Shown: positions 1 to 8,787, counted from the stretch's first letter. The stretch is DNA of 64,000 nt from Paenibacillus kribbensis (GCF_002240415.1 NZ_CP020028.1:1218001-1282000), one strand, 5' to 3'. Numbers and translations are program-made. Notes: generated by a model not told the origin, from the letters alone.

Positions 1-2
1 AT

Positions 3-158
3 CAAGGTGTGACTTTACTTCGTGTCGAGCGAGCTAGGAGGAAACTGTACCAAGTCCAGAAAAAGTATGGATTTTTAACACATCCTAAAGTGATTGAACA
101 ATCCAAGAAGTTAGATGAACTGTTAAATCATTACCAAACATGCAAATCAGAATCTTAA
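3..158 (+). CDS. Spo0E-like aspartyl-phosphate phosphatase (5' end outside window)
   Basis: An open frame enters from the left edge and ends at TAA 156-158, giving about 51 visible residues. They carry the Spo0E-family pattern: an arginine-rich first helix (VERARRKLYQVQKKYGF), then the signature SKKLD followed by ELLNHYQ. Spo0E-type proteins are small two-helix phosphatases that remove phosphate from Spo0A~P and so delay sporulation. A GTG at 9-11 is in frame but has no spaced ribosome site, so the true start probably lies upstream of the window. The family is clear from the motif; which response regulator it acts on cannot be told. Confidence 0.75.
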   Translation, partial: QGVTLLRVERARRKLYQVQKKYGFLTHPKVIEQSKKLDELLNHYQTCKSES

Positions 159-218
159 GCTTATGAATGTATTACATACTGCAACATCCTACGATTATAA
201 AAACCAGGTGTGGAGGTC

Positions 219-419
219 ATGAGGTTGAATCATCGAAATCCTGTAACCCCTTTTGGATGGGAGATCAAACAAAAACTGATCGAGAAAAGAATGGATCAGA
301 AAACGTTTTGCACTACATATCAAATTCCGGCTTCGAGATTGTCCAATCTCATTCATGGGACACGCAAGGCCAAAAGATATAGAAAAAAAGTATCCGAATT
401 ACTCGGAATTGAAGAATAA
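219..419 (+). CDS. small Xre-like helix-turn-helix protein
   Basis: About 66 basic residues. The core reads as a compact HTH: helix (WEIKQKLIEKRM), turn and recognition helix (FCTTYQIPASRLSNLIHG), then a basic tail ending in LLGIEE. Such short HTH proteins are common in Bacillus and Paenibacillus phage-like regions and probably bind DNA as repressors. The start is uncertain: GGAGG at 212-216 is only 2 bases from ATG 219 but 8 bases from the in-frame TTG 225, so TTG may be used. It sits alone between a spo0E-like gene and a palindrome cluster, with no other phage gene in view. The target is unknown. Confidence 0.6.
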   Translation: MRLNHRNPVTPFGWEIKQKLIEKRMDQKTFCTTYQIPASRLSNLIHGTRKAKRYRKKVSELLGIEE

Positions 420-528
420 TATATTTAGCTATTTTTGAAACGGCTTTGTCTGAACGTTTCTTTAATAGAAAATGAAAACTCCCCACTCATCTGTGTTCTT
501 CCATCTATTGAATTTTGTACATTTTGTA

Positions 529-594
529 CGACTTGGAGTCAGCTCCAAGTCGAGTGGACCTTGCAAGTAAAACAGTACAGTTTTACTTGCAAGG
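529..594. repeat. two back-to-back perfect inverted repeats
   Basis: The first has 10-base arms (CGACTTGGAG at 529-538 and its complement at 543-552) around a 4-base loop. Six bases later the second has 15-base perfect arms (CCTTGCAAGTAAAAC at 559-573 and its complement at 580-594) around a 6-base loop. Neither is followed by a T-run in either direction, so they are not typical intrinsic terminators, although the second lies just beyond the stop codon of the minus-strand gene ending at 598. The rest of the gap 420-597 holds nothing recognisable. Confidence 0.7.
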
Positions 595-597
595 AGT

Positions 598-1428
598 TTA
601 TGGTTTTAGCGTTCTGCCCTTAAAGAGAATATACGCCAGCTCATGTTTAATAATTTTATTATTCTCTATTGTTTTCACATAATCTATGTCATCTTCGCGA
701 GTTACAATTTCATCCTTATCTATACTGGGTCTTTTACGATTTCTATTTTCCCCGGCCGTGCTATTGTCAGAAAAAATAAATGTAGTATTTAAGTCTTCAA
801 TACCCTCACTAATCTTTTTCCCTGTCACGTTCTTAGCTGTGATTGAGAGATGAATCTTTTCTCCTAGAATCAATTTGTACGATAACAAATGGAATGCATT
901 TTCATTATCAACCTGTTCTTTAAAATGATCCAAATCTTCTACATTCTCCATCATAGGTGTCTTCAATAATTCCTTCCCAGAGAGGGAATACAGTTTATTT
1001 TGCTGATCCCATTCCTGATGTATATTTAACTGCTTAGTTAGTACCCCTAAAGGAACAAACATCGAATTTTTATACAGTACCGGGACGGTATCCATTACGG
1101 ACGGGATTGAGTCAGTAACAATCTCGGTAGAGTTCATCTTAAACTCAACCTTGTGTGTTTTAAACTTAATCGTGGCTGTATTAGAAGTAGGGTCAAAAGT
1201 AGTTTGTCCTCCCAACAAATCATTAATGGATCTCAAAGGCACCATATAGCGATTGTTCTTATCAATATAAGGGGCTTTGGGAGTTGTGAACAAGATATAG
1301 TAATTGTTAATCTTCAAAAATTGAGTGCTTGGAGCTATACTCTGAGCTGACATTTTTCCTGTATAGGGTTGAGAAAAGCAAAAAAACAATACGCCTATAA
1401 GTATAATCCTAAACAACATCTTTCCCAC
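598..1428 (-). CDS. secreted protein with copper-amine-oxidase N-terminal-type domain
   Basis: 276 residues. A hydrophobic export signal occupies about residues 5-28. It is followed by a copper amine oxidase N-terminal-type (stalk) domain at about 35-150, with the typical MVPLRSINDLLGG and SMFVPLGVLTKQL repeats. The C-terminal 120 residues match nothing I recognise. In Paenibacillus this domain is a wall-associated module in many exported proteins and does not imply amine oxidase activity; no catalytic part is present. GTG 1428 is preferred because AAGGAGG lies 7 bases upstream, whereas the in-frame ATG 1419 is 16 bases away. It follows another exported protein on the same strand, with a terminator between them. 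Confidence 0.7.
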   Translation of the reverse strand: MGKMLFRIILIGVLFFCFSQPYTGKMSAQSIAPSTQFLKINNYYILFTTPKAPYIDKNNRYMVPLRSINDLLGGQTTFDPTSNTATIKFKTHKVEFKMNSTEIVTDSIPSVMDTVPVLYKNSMFVPLGVLTKQLNIHQEWDQQNKLYSLSGKELLKTPMMENVEDLDHFKEQVDNENAFHLLSYKLILGEKIHLSITAKNVTGKKISEGIEDLNTTFIFSDNSTAGENRNRKRPSIDKDEIVTREDDIDYVKTIENNKIIKHELAYILFKGRTLKP

Positions 1429-1448
1429 AAAATCTCCTCCTTAAAAGA

Positions 1449-1468
1449 GAGGGGCGAAGCAGCCCCTC
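1449..1468 (-). terminator. intrinsic terminator between two secreted-protein genes
   Basis: Read on the minus strand, GAGGGGC - tgcttc - GCCCCTC forms a 7-bp GC-rich stem followed by TCTTTT. It lies directly after the stop of the gene at 1476-2579 and just before the ribosome site of the next gene, so it could also limit read-through into that gene. Confidence 0.7.
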
Positions 1469-1475
1469 ACAAAAT

Positions 1476-2579
1476 TCAATCTAAAAATATACTATCTGTT
1501 TCCTCTCCTCCATGTACGTAATTAACTACGACTTTACTCCGTGGCATAGAACAATAATCATAGGTTTGACTGTTTCGCCAAGGGATATTATCTTCAGAAT
1601 CTTTACCAATATAGGATGTAGCCCAACGAACTTTTCTGATATAAGAACCATCGTTATAGTCTTGTCGATCTTGTATCTGGCCTATACTTGTCGTTCTTTT
1701 GATAAGGTTACCATTACCAGTAGCCGTCCAACCTGGGGCCGGCTCAACATAGCTTCTACTTATCTTTTCACCGTCTGCATAACCTGTTACAGTCAAGGCA
1801 ATGTTACCGTCAGAAGGAACATAAAATTTCATTTGTACTTCCTGATCAGGCTCAAAGCGTGGCTTAAAAGTATAAGGTTTCTTTACACCTTCAATGAGCA
1901 TAAAAGGAGCCCAGTCATTATAAATTGTACTATGCTGCAAACCAACATCAACCGCCATATTGGTGTTACTCCAACCACCCATATAGATAAATCCTGTGCT
2001 TCCATTATAACCATTATTATTATCACGAATCTCTCTAGCACTTGGTAAATGAACTCGTGTACTAGCCCATGCAAACCCTACATGTGACCATACCGAACGA
2101 TACGGCCCGTTTCTCAGGTCTCGGCATTCAGGGAAGCTCGCGGAGTTAGTGCTAAAATCCATTGGTGTTAATGAGTGATTTCCCATACACGCTGGTTTAG
2201 GCTGTAACACGGGTAAAGTATATAACTGCCCCGTTGAATCTTTATACCTATTATTTTTATACGTAGTATCAGTTACCGATGTGAGGGATGAATTCGAGTT
2301 CTTATACGTAACCTGACTCACTGGTTCCAGGGGAATAACTTCCTGCCTTAAACTTTCCTTATTTACCAGCACTTTGCCCGTTTCATCTATGTATGTAACG
2401 TTTTCTCTGTCTTCGGGGTCCAGCGAGTTGATGATATCGCTCAAAATAGCATTGTCTGATTTAGTCATCGACGGATTGATTAACTGTTCATTTTGGAGTG
2501 ATTCTGCACCTACTGAACAAGTTAGCGATAACGAAAGCATGCTTACAACAATCCATGAATAAACACTCTTGAACTTCAA
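1476..2579 (-). CDS. secreted protein of unknown function
   Basis: 367 residues with a clear signal peptide (KFKSVYSWIVVSMLSLSLTCSVGA, cleavage probably after SVGA) and no further membrane segment. A Ser/Thr/Asn-rich stretch at about 30-125 leads into a globular C-terminal half rich in Trp, Tyr, Gly and Asn, with cysteines near 132, 152 and 342 that could form disulfides. I do not firmly recognise the family; a distant relation to Bacillus YrpD-type exported proteins is possible. The start is a TTG at 2577-2579 with AGGGAG about 11 bases upstream; the nearby ATG is out of frame and hits a stop after four codons. Expression is probably monocistronic. Confidence 0.6.
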   Translation of the reverse strand: MKFKSVYSWIVVSMLSLSLTCSVGAESLQNEQLINPSMTKSDNAILSDIINSLDPEDRENVTYIDETGKVLVNKESLRQEVIPLEPVSQVTYKNSNSSLTSVTDTTYKNNRYKDSTGQLYTLPVLQPKPACMGNHSLTPMDFSTNSASFPECRDLRNGPYRSVWSHVGFAWASTRVHLPSAREIRDNNNGYNGSTGFIYMGGWSNTNMAVDVGLQHSTIYNDWAPFMLIEGVKKPYTFKPRFEPDQEVQMKFYVPSDGNIALTVTGYADGEKISRSYVEPAPGWTATGNGNLIKRTTSIGQIQDRQDYNDGSYIRKVRWATSYIGKDSEDNIPWRNSQTYDYCSMPRSKVVVNYVHGGEETDSIFLD

Positions 2580-2871
2580 AGTTCATTCATCTCCCTAAAT
2601 TTTTTGTATTCAAAATTACATAAAAGCCACTAACATCCTTTTTTTTACATTTACATAACAAATCTATTATGTACAAAACTATACATTAAATCAAGACTAT
2701 ATGTTTTACCGTTTTACAAAAACAATATTAAGCCATTAAAAAAAGCGAACTTTAGGGAAGAAAGGCATTTTGTGAGAATGGAAGTACGCTTCGAGGTTAG
2801 TGGTTCGAGTGCATTCTACCAGCGGTGGATGGTTCTTTAATAGTCATTGTTTTATTTTCTTCAACCAAAAT

Positions 2872-3329
2872 TTATTTGAATAAATTTTGTATTAATTTTC
2901 CATTATACCCGCTAATAATTTCATATGAAACAATGCTATTTTTAGGATTGGCTGAATTGTATTTATAAATTACTATATTTTTCTCTCCTAAAATGATTAA
3001 TCCAAGTTTTCTTTCTTGTTTTGATCTTATAGTGATCCAGTACGAGTCGGACGAGGGGGGACTCGAATTGGATTTTTTTAGCTGTATTTGTGAAAATTCA
3101 TTTATTATTTGATGAATTTCTTTAGGATCTGACACAGTTATCTTTCTTTCGTTTGTAGGATTATCATCTGATTTAATGATCTCAATTGTATCAATTTCTT
3201 CCAAATTTACTTGCCCCAAAGCCGCCTCTTTAAAGGTTATAGCCGTTTTAGATGCAAAAATGACTCCTGCAACAACTATTACTACAAAAATTATTATGAA
3301 ACTTAGAACGTATTTTTTTGTATTTTCAT
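2872..3329 (-). pseudogene. membrane-anchored small protein broken by a frameshift in a poly-A run
   Basis: The intact part (from about 3300 down to TAA 2872) encodes a hydrophobic N-terminal segment (YVLSFIIIFVVIVVAGVIFA) and about 115 soluble residues with no recognised family. The only good start is ATG 3329, 5 bases after AGGAGG, but it is out of frame. Seven A residues (minus strand; plus-strand T at 3313-3319) follow it. One more A would give M-K-I-Q-K-K joined to the membrane segment and a 152-residue protein. So this is a recent one-base deletion, a slippage-controlled gene, or a sequencing error. Internal TTG 3219 would give a 115-residue form without an anchor. Confidence 0.6.
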
Positions 3330-3374
3330 AAAGTCCTCCTTATAAAATCAATTCCGCCCTTTTTTAGGATCTCT

Positions 3375-3707
3375 TTAAAAGTTATGCCGCTGTAAATCAG
3401 GAAAGAGGATTCTCCGATGAAAAAGCGACTTATGCCGCCATGTTTCTTGTGAGATAAATAAAAATAGGATAATTCCGAATGAGATCATAAGTATAATCAG
3501 TTCTACAATCGAATCGGTTATAATACTGGTCCTATGATTATTCTGGTATTTTTCGTACATCGTCCGACCAATCAAACGGATGGCGTATGCACCCATCAAC
3601 CAATCATAAATATAATGGGGGGGATTATTATATACAATTCGCACTGTTAAGGTAGCCAAGAAAATTATCAAAATAAGAAAAATTGGATTCTTCAGCTTCT
3701 TCAGCAT
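3375..3707 (-). CDS. small two-segment membrane protein, unknown
   Basis: 110 residues starting at ATG 3707 behind an AGGGGAG ribosome site. Two strongly hydrophobic stretches, about 8-25 and 66-87, are linked by a polar loop, and the C-terminus is basic (WRHKSLFHRRILF). No family recognised. It lies upstream of the frameshifted membrane-anchored gene on the same strand, about 45 bases from that gene's start, so the two may be co-transcribed. Confidence 0.5.
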   Translation of the reverse strand: MLKKLKNPIFLILIIFLATLTVRIVYNNPPHYIYDWLMGAYAIRLIGRTMYEKYQNNHRTSIITDSIVELIILMISFGIILFLFISQETWRHKSLFHRRILFPDLQRHNF

Positions 3708-3811
3708 AGTTTTCTCCCCTCACTCCATTTACAATTATTATACAATATCAGTGTGCAGATCGTTGGAAGCCTTCACGAATATACGCGCGAAAAAGGAAGG
3801 AGTTGTTAAGT

Positions 3812-3910
3812 ATGACTACTGCTCTGATTATAGTAATAGTGGGTATCATTTTTTTCGTCGCGCTTTTTACTTTTTTGCTTATTGCTATCAAAAGGTGGAT
3901 CAAAAAATAG
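3812..3910 (+). CDS. 32-residue single-pass membrane peptide
   Basis: ATG 3812 lies about 8 bases after AAGGAAGGAG, and the frame closes at TAG 3908-3910. The product is one uninterrupted hydrophobic helix (about residues 4-26, beginning TTALIIVIVGIIFF) with a short basic tail, KRWIKK. The strong ribosome site and the helix-plus-basic-tail design resemble small membrane regulators or type I toxin-like peptides, but no partner antisense RNA can be assigned. A small 7-bp hairpin (3914-3930) follows without a T-run. Confidence 0.5.
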   Translation: MTTALIIVIVGIIFFVALFTFLLIAIKRWIKK

Positions 3911-4039
3911 ATAGTCTGCACCTTGCAGACGACTCTTATATGGGTCCCGCCGACCTTTGGGCTCTTATCATGTGACCTTAACTGGGTATTTACCATATAG
4001 TATTATTGTCTACACATCAAAACCAGACAGGGAGTGTTT

Positions 4040-4255
4040 ATGTTGTATAATACAGCTTTTTATCGTGATATGTACATGTCTAACGATCCTAATCAACTTG
4101 CTGGTCAAAATTTTGTAAAGGCGGAGCATTTTGAACGGATGAAAATGGCTAATGCGAACAATCCAGTGTTGTTTTTTCAGTTTGCCGAACAAGAGTATTA
4201 TCACAAAGCTCTTGCTCACCGTTATCAAGGAATTGCTCATGCTGCTGAGAGGTAG
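4040..4255 (+). CDS. small conserved-looking protein, unknown
   Basis: 71 residues rich in Tyr, Met, His and Asn, beginning MLYNTAFYRDMYM. No membrane segment, signal or recognised domain. ATG 4040 is chosen because AGGGAG lies 5 bases upstream; a GTG two codons earlier overlaps that site. The frame is followed 40 bases later by an intrinsic terminator on the same strand, which supports a real monocistronic gene. Confidence 0.5.
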   Translation: MLYNTAFYRDMYMSNDPNQLAGQNFVKAEHFERMKMANANNPVLFFQFAEQEYYHKALAHRYQGIAHAAER

Positions 4256-4295
4256 CTAATTCATTTTAAGTGAAAATCGAAAATAGATTGGGCAG

Positions 4296-4325
4296 TGGGA
4301 AGCGACTACTCCGCCTCCCATTTTT
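4296..4325 (+). terminator. intrinsic terminator after the small gene at 4040
   Basis: TGGGA-a-GCG, a 7-base loop, and CGC-c-TCCCA form an 8-bp stem with one internal mismatch, followed directly by five T. Confidence 0.65.
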
Positions 4326-4421
4326 GCTTTATCTAAAAAGTATCAGATCATCTGGAGACAACAGCGACTGGAGCAACGATCCGTTTGAACACAAATACAA
4401 GGGGCATTCCCAGTAGCCATT

Positions 4422-5111
4422 TTATAGTTTTTGGGACACCCCCGGGGATTTGATGCTCAACACTACCTTTTTCTTCATTTCCTCGACAGCAGTCCGAATC
4501 TGCTCTGCCTGCGTCACGGCTGAAATCACCGCTACACCGTCGGCACCCGCACGTACCACTTCCTCTACACGATCCACCGTAATGCCCCCAATCCCGACGA
4601 TCGGCACATCCATTCCTGCTTTGCGCAGCTCATGCAATATGATCGGACCCTGCACGGCGTTGGCATCATCCTTGGAGATGGTTGGATAGATCGGCCCCAC
4701 GCCGAGATAGTCTGCACCTTGCAGGATGGCGCGGCGGGCTTCCTCAATCGTATGAGCGGAAACGCCGAGCATCCGGTTTCCGATCCGCTCGCGGACGGAA
4801 GCAGCCGATTCATCGTCCTGACCGATGTGAACGCCGTCGGCGTCGAGCTCAAGAGCCAGCTCGACATCGTCGTTCACGATGAAGGGAACCCCTACACGGC
4901 GGCACTGGTCTTGTAGCCGACGTGCCAGTTCAAGCCTGGGGGCGCCTGTTAACGCACCACGGCCCTTTTCGCGGAACTGGACCATGGTTGCGCCGCCGGC
5001 CAGAGCCTGCTGCACGACCCAGCCTGGTTCCGCGAGGCAATTCACGCTTCCAAGCACCAGGTACATCTGGAGATGGCGGCGCACCGTCTCTGACAACATT
5101 CTGCTGCTCAT
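4422..5111 (-). CDS. thiE: thiamine-phosphate synthase ThiE
   Basis: 229 residues, a TIM-barrel enzyme joining HMP diphosphate and thiazole phosphate to give thiamine phosphate. Visible family motifs are VQFREKG (diphosphate-binding loop), FIVNDDVELALELDADGVH, GVSAHT and GVGPIYPT, then VGIGGI near the C-terminus. The start ATG 5111 overlaps the thiD stop as ATGA, which rules out longer upstream starts and implies translational coupling. Last gene of the tenA-thiM-thiD-thiE operon, so controlled by the TPP riboswitch at its head. Assignment is confident. Confidence 0.95.
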   Translation of the reverse strand: MSSRMLSETVRRHLQMYLVLGSVNCLAEPGWVVQQALAGGATMVQFREKGRGALTGAPRLELARRLQDQCRRVGVPFIVNDDVELALELDADGVHIGQDDESAASVRERIGNRMLGVSAHTIEEARRAILQGADYLGVGPIYPTISKDDANAVQGPIILHELRKAGMDVPIVGIGGITVDRVEEVVRAGADGVAVISAVTQAEQIRTAVEEMKKKVVLSIKSPGVSQKL

Positions 5112-5938
5112 AGAAGCATCTCCTGACGACGGCGGAAGGCCCAATGGTTGGTGGGGCCATGTCCCTGTCCAAGCTGCAAAGGTTCCTCAATCGCCGCCTG
5201 GATGAAGGCTTTACCACTCGAGATAGCCTCCGATACAGATCTTCCTTTTGCTAATTCGGCGGTGATCGCTGCCGAGAAGGTACACCCTGTTCCGTGTGTA
5301 TGGACAGTCCGCACCCGCTTGCCGCCCAGTTCGGTAAAGGCGGTTCCGTCAAAGAGCAGGTCAACAATCTGTCGGCTGTTCTCGCTCTCGTCAGCATGGC
5401 CGCCCTTGATCACGACGAATTTTGGGCCCATATTGCTAATATGTCTCGCAGCCTCCCGGCGATCCTCCATCGTACGGATGCTGATCCCTGTCAGGGCTTC
5501 CGCTTCCGGGATATTCGGTGTAACAACCAGGGCCAAGGGGAGCAGGTCTTCCTGCAAAGCCTGCATCGCTTCTGGCTGCAGCAGTGCTGCACCTCCCTTG
5601 GCAATCATCACGGGATCGACGACGACCTTCTCCCAGCCGAACCTTCGAATCTGCTCGCTCACAAGACGGATGATGCCTGCATCAAACAGCATGCCAGTCT
5701 TCAGGGCATCTACGCCAAGGTCTGATCCTACCGCTTCAATCTGCTCGGCTGCCGCCTCTTGTGGCAGTGGATATACTCCGTGCACTCCCAGCGTATTCTG
5801 TACGGTAACTGCCGTAATTGCCGACATGCCGTATACGCCAAGCTCCTGGAAGGTTTTGAGATCGGCCTGAATCCCGGCCCCGCCACCGCTGTCCGAACCG
5901 GCAATCGTCAGTGCTCTAGCTACACGAACGTCTGTCAT
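5108..5938 (-). CDS. thiD: hydroxymethylpyrimidine / phosphomethylpyrimidine kinase ThiD
   Basis: 276 residues of the ribokinase fold. It phosphorylates HMP and then HMP-phosphate to HMP diphosphate, the pyrimidine substrate of ThiE. Motifs: [18 protein letters not shown] at the N-terminus, [11 protein letters not shown] in the middle, and [10 protein letters not shown], the ATP-binding anion hole with the catalytic region. The ATG overlaps the thiM stop by four bases (ATGA), as does its own stop with thiE, so three genes form a tightly coupled set. Length is normal for the family. Confidence 0.95.
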   Translation of the reverse strand: MTDVRVARALTIAGSDSGGGAGIQADLKTFQELGVYGMSAITAVTVQNTLGVHGVYPLPQEAAAEQIEAVGSDLGVDALKTGMLFDAGIIRLVSEQIRRFGWEKVVVDPVMIAKGGAALLQPEAMQALQEDLLPLALVVTPNIPEAEALTGISIRTMEDRREAARHISNMGPKFVVIKGGHADESENSRQIVDLLFDGTAFTELGGKRVRTVHTHGTGCTFSAAITAELAKGRSVSEAISSGKAFIQAAIEEPLQLGQGHGPTNHWAFRRRQEMLL

Positions 5939-6777
5939 CGCTTACCACCTGCTGTGGTTGTTCCAGCTTCACGAATCGATACATGCCCCTCCAGCGAGCC
6001 CGTATGCAGCTTGGCAAGCTCATCGAGAAAGGCAATCTGGAAGCTGCCGGGTCCCTGATCTGCTGTACGCGCGGCGGCTCGGGAAGCGGCTGCACCGTAA
6101 AATGCCAAGCCTGCTGTTCCTGCGAGCAGCAAATTAGGCTCAACGGCGGCAAAAGCGCCCAGCACAGAGGTCAGCAGGCAGCCTGCTCCGGTTACCTTCG
6201 TAAGCAGCGCGTCTCCGCCGTTAATCACTCGTACTTCGACCCCATCGGTGATGACGTCCTCTTTTCCAGTGATGACAACGATGGTATTGAGCGCCCGCGC
6301 AGCTCGAACTGCCAGCTCGACATGACTGCTGCTCGGGCTGTCACCAGCATCGACGCCTTTAATCTCGCGGGCCTCTCCGATAAGATGGGCGACTTCGGCC
6401 GCATTGCCCCGCACCATTGAGATGTTGACTTCACTCAGGATTCGCAGTGCTGACTCGGTTCTAAAGCGAGTCGCTCCCGCACCGACCGGATCCAGCAGAA
6501 CCGGAACGCCATGTGCATTCGCCGATTGTCCGGCAATGACCATGGCATCGACCAGATCGCGGTTCAGTGTACCGATGTTTAAGACGACGGCACCTGCTAT
6601 TTTGGCCATATCCGCTACTTCCTCGGGGGCATAAGCCATCACCGGCGAAGCACCCAGCGCATATAAGCCGTTGGCTGTAAAGTTGGTGACCACCACATTG
6701 GTCATATTGTGAACGAGGGGGTTGCTGCTGTGTACCTTTGTCAGAAGCTCCGAACAATCCTTTTCCCATTTCAGCAT
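5935..6777 (-). CDS. thiM: hydroxyethylthiazole kinase ThiM
   Basis: 280 residues. Salvages thiazole alcohol by ATP-dependent phosphorylation to give the thiazole phosphate used by ThiE. Motifs: [21 protein letters not shown] near residue 20, [15 protein letters not shown], and GAGCLLTS for the nucleotide site. ATG 6777 is chosen because GAGAGG lies about 10 bases upstream and the gap to tenA is 20 bases; a longer frame running into tenA has no ribosome site. With tenA and thiD it marks a salvage operon; thiC, thiG and thiS are not in this window. Confidence 0.95.
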   Translation of the reverse strand: MLKWEKDCSELLTKVHSSNPLVHNMTNVVVTNFTANGLYALGASPVMAYAPEEVADMAKIAGAVVLNIGTLNRDLVDAMVIAGQSANAHGVPVLLDPVGAGATRFRTESALRILSEVNISMVRGNAAEVAHLIGEAREIKGVDAGDSPSSSHVELAVRAARALNTIVVITGKEDVITDGVEVRVINGGDALLTKVTGAGCLLTSVLGAFAAVEPNLLLAGTAGLAFYGAAASRAAARTADQGPGSFQIAFLDELAKLHTGSLEGHVSIREAGTTTAGGKR

Positions 6778-6797
6778 ATCGATGTTCCTCTCATATA

Positions 6798-7511
6798 TTA
6801 GATTTTCAATTTGCGACAAGGCTTGTAGTCCGATGTAAAAGGGGTCTGGATCGGCCATTCTTCCTGCTTATAAGCCATATCCCAGAACATATATTCCAGC
6901 TGGCAACTTAGCATAAAATGCTCAATCATCCGTTCCCGTTCGGCAGCCGTTGCACCTTCCGCCCAAGCATCCACACGGGCTTGATATTTGGCGGTTACAT
7001 CTCCAACCTGGTTTCCATAGAAACAAATCCATTCATAGAAAGGGTGGGACTCGTCGGGCTTTACCTCATCCAGCAGCCTGCGACCAATCTCCAGATACGT
7101 CCATGGACACGGCAGCAGCACGGCCATGAGCTCGCCCAGACTGCCTTCATGTGCGACCGTTAGCATGTGACGGATATAATGATGAGCCGACGGAGCGAGC
7201 GGATACCCCTGCAACTCTTCATAGGTCACACCTGCGACAGCACAGAAATTTTGATGGGGATGAACCTCGCTGCGGAGGATAAAAGAGATCTGTTCATTAA
7301 ATACAGCCATGTCCTCCCGGCTCGTGCATTTGGAGATCGCGATGCCGTATATCCGTATGTAGGCGTTCAAATATTCAAAGTCCTGTTTTACATAGTGAAT
7401 CAGCTGTTCCCTTGTCAAACTCCCTTCAGCAATACCTCTCACAAAGGGATGCTCAAAAATCGCTTGAAAAACGCTATCCGCCTGCCGACGGAGCTCTTGT
7501 GTAAAGCTCAT
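6798..7511 (-). CDS. tenA: aminopyrimidine aminohydrolase TenA
   Basis: 237 residues, all-helical TenA family. TenA releases HMP from degraded thiamin (aminopyrimidine hydrolysis; thiaminase II activity). Seen: the active-site cysteine in [12 protein letters not shown], aromatic pocket residues in FYEWICFYG, and the C-terminal [14 protein letters not shown]. The start ATG 7511 follows GGAGGTGGGG; the open frame extends about 20 codons upstream into the riboswitch terminator and is not used. First gene of the operon, which fits a role in recycling thiamin breakdown products. Confidence 0.93.
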   Translation of the reverse strand: MSFTQELRRQADSVFQAIFEHPFVRGIAEGSLTREQLIHYVKQDFEYLNAYIRIYGIAISKCTSREDMAVFNEQISFILRSEVHPHQNFCAVAGVTYEELQGYPLAPSAHHYIRHMLTVAHEGSLGELMAVLLPCPWTYLEIGRRLLDEVKPDESHPFYEWICFYGNQVGDVTAKYQARVDAWAEGATAAERERMIEHFMLSCQLEYMFWDMAYKQEEWPIQTPFTSDYKPCRKLKI

Positions 7512-7574
7512 TTCCCCACCTCCACCAAAATGAAGAGCAGGAAGTCCCGTAAGAATACAGTTCCGGAACAACGC

Positions 7575-7604
7575 TAAAAAGCCGCCCCGAAAACTGGAGC
7601 GGCT
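7575..7604 (-). terminator. riboswitch-controlled terminator before tenA
   Basis: On the minus strand AGCCGCTCC pairs with GGGGCGGCT (one G-U pair) around an 8-base loop and is followed by five T. It lies between the TPP aptamer and tenA, so it is the likely expression platform: TPP binding would favour this hairpin and stop transcription. Confidence 0.85.
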
Positions 7605-7647
7605 TCATCATAGGTCCATGCGCAAAAAGCAAGGGACCTTATATACG

Positions 7648-7741
7648 AAGGCTCCACTTTCCTACGCTAGTACGAACTAGATCAGGTTCAAAGGGTCCAA
7701 GATACGTTCTTGTCTCAGCCATAAGCGGCTCCCCTAGTGGA
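7648..7741 (-). promoter_or_regulatory. TPP riboswitch (THI element)
   Basis: The minus strand carries the conserved TPP aptamer strings GGGGAGCC, GGCTGAGAC and, after the variable arm, ACCCTTTGAACCTGATC, then the closing strand GTGGAGCC. Order and spacing match the THI-box consensus. It lies 40 bases before a terminator and precedes a thiamin salvage operon, so repression by thiamin pyrophosphate is expected. Confidence 0.95.
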
Positions 7742-7762
7742 CTTCCTATTCTTTTGACTATT

Positions 7763-7791
7763 ACTGTACATTCGTTCATACATTATGTCAA
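7763..7791 (-). promoter_or_regulatory. sigma-A promoter of the thi operon
   Basis: On the minus strand TTGACA (7791-7786), a 17-base spacer and TACAGT (7768-7763). The start point would fall about 15 bases before the TPP aptamer. Confidence 0.75.
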
Positions 7792-7833
7792 ACCGTTATC
7801 CATTCGCCCTGCGGCTGGTTGTGCTTGACCTGG

Positions 7834-8787
7834 TTACATCAATAGCGAAATCAGCACAGGAAGTGTAACGAGAGATATGACAGCACTGATGACAAAGGAG
7901 GAGGCTGTTTCTGATTCCAGACTTTCAAAACGGGTAGCGATCATAGCAGCGACTGCTGAACCCGGGAAGGAAACGAGCAGAACCGCCTTAACGGTATCGG
8001 CAGACGACAGACCGCACAGATAGGCAATCAGCAGCATTAATAATGGCTGCACGATCGTTTTTAACAGTGCGATGGCAAAGGCACTTACGCTAAAACTAAT
8101 GTTGCGTACGCCAATGGTCACACCGACCGCGAATAAAGCAGCCCCGGACGTAATGTCTCCGATTTGATTAAGCGATTTGCTTAACAAATCGGGCGATTGG
8201 AAGCCGAACAAGGTCAAAATCACACCAACCAGCGGCACCAGCGCCAGCGGTTCCTTTAAGCCGTGAAGAATGGAGTCCCAGATCAGCCTTCCGAGGGGAC
8301 CCTTCCGTTCCTTGCCTGAATTCCGGCTGGCTACGGTAGCTATAATGGTAGCCGCCGGGTCAAGGACGGCATTGACTACGATTCCGGTAAGGGCAATCGG
8401 AATGGCCACGGCTGAGGAGCCGTAGATGGCTCCGAGCACGGGAATACCCATAAAAGCAAAGGTCGGCTGTGCCGAGTTCAAAGCGAACATGGCGGCATCC
8501 TTCATCGACTGCTTCCTCGCAAAGCGGGACAGCAGAAGGAGAGCGACAAAAAAGCCGACAATGCCAATGAACAGAGCCAGCAGGAATGTCCATTGCTCAA
8601 TGAGCGCTCTCCTGTTCGTTGTTGTAATGCCGATGAATAGATGTGCAGGCAGCGCAAATCTGGTAACGAGCGCATTCAGGGCTTTGGAGGAAGAGGCATC
8701 GAAGCTTTTGTTATGCCCCGCTAACCATCCCAAAATAATAACGAAAAAAATCGGCACCAAAATATAAAGGATATGTCCGACACTCAT
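7834..8787 (-). CDS. AEC-family carrier, probable malate/dicarboxylate permease
   Basis: 317 residues with about ten hydrophobic helices in two five-helix halves, typical of the auxin-efflux-carrier (AEC) superfamily. The N-terminus reads VGHILYILVPIFFVIILGW, and a central polar loop (SRNSGKERKGPLGR) separates the halves. It lies 72 bases downstream of the malic enzyme gene on the same strand, as ywkB follows maeA/ywkA in Bacillus subtilis, so malate or a related acid is the likely substrate. AEC proteins also include the MdcF malonate carrier, and no other malonate carrier is visible near the mdc operon 28 kb away. ATG 8787 has an AAGGAGA ribosome site. Confidence 0.75.
   Translation of the reverse strand: MSVGHILYILVPIFFVIILGWLAGHNKSFDASSSKALNALVTRFALPAHLFIGITTTNRRALIEQWTFLLALFIGIVGFFVALLLLSRFARKQSMKDAAMFALNSAQPTFAFMGIPVLGAIYGSSAVAIPIALTGIVVNAVLDPAATIIATVASRNSGKERKGPLGRLIWDSILHGLKEPLALVPLVGVILTLFGFQSPDLLSKSLNQIGDITSGAALFAVGVTIGVRNISFSVSAFAIALLKTIVQPLLMLLIAYLCGLSSADTVKAVLLVSFPGSAVAAMIATRFESLESETASSFVISAVISLVTLPVLISLLM

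Noticed and set aside
435-623. 62-codon frame across the twin palindromes
   Set aside because: Its sequence is largely the inverted repeats themselves, with no proper start or family.
3914-3930. 7-bp hairpin GTCTGCA...TGCAGAC as a terminator
   Set aside because: Short stem and no T-run; kept only as a note at the 32-residue peptide.
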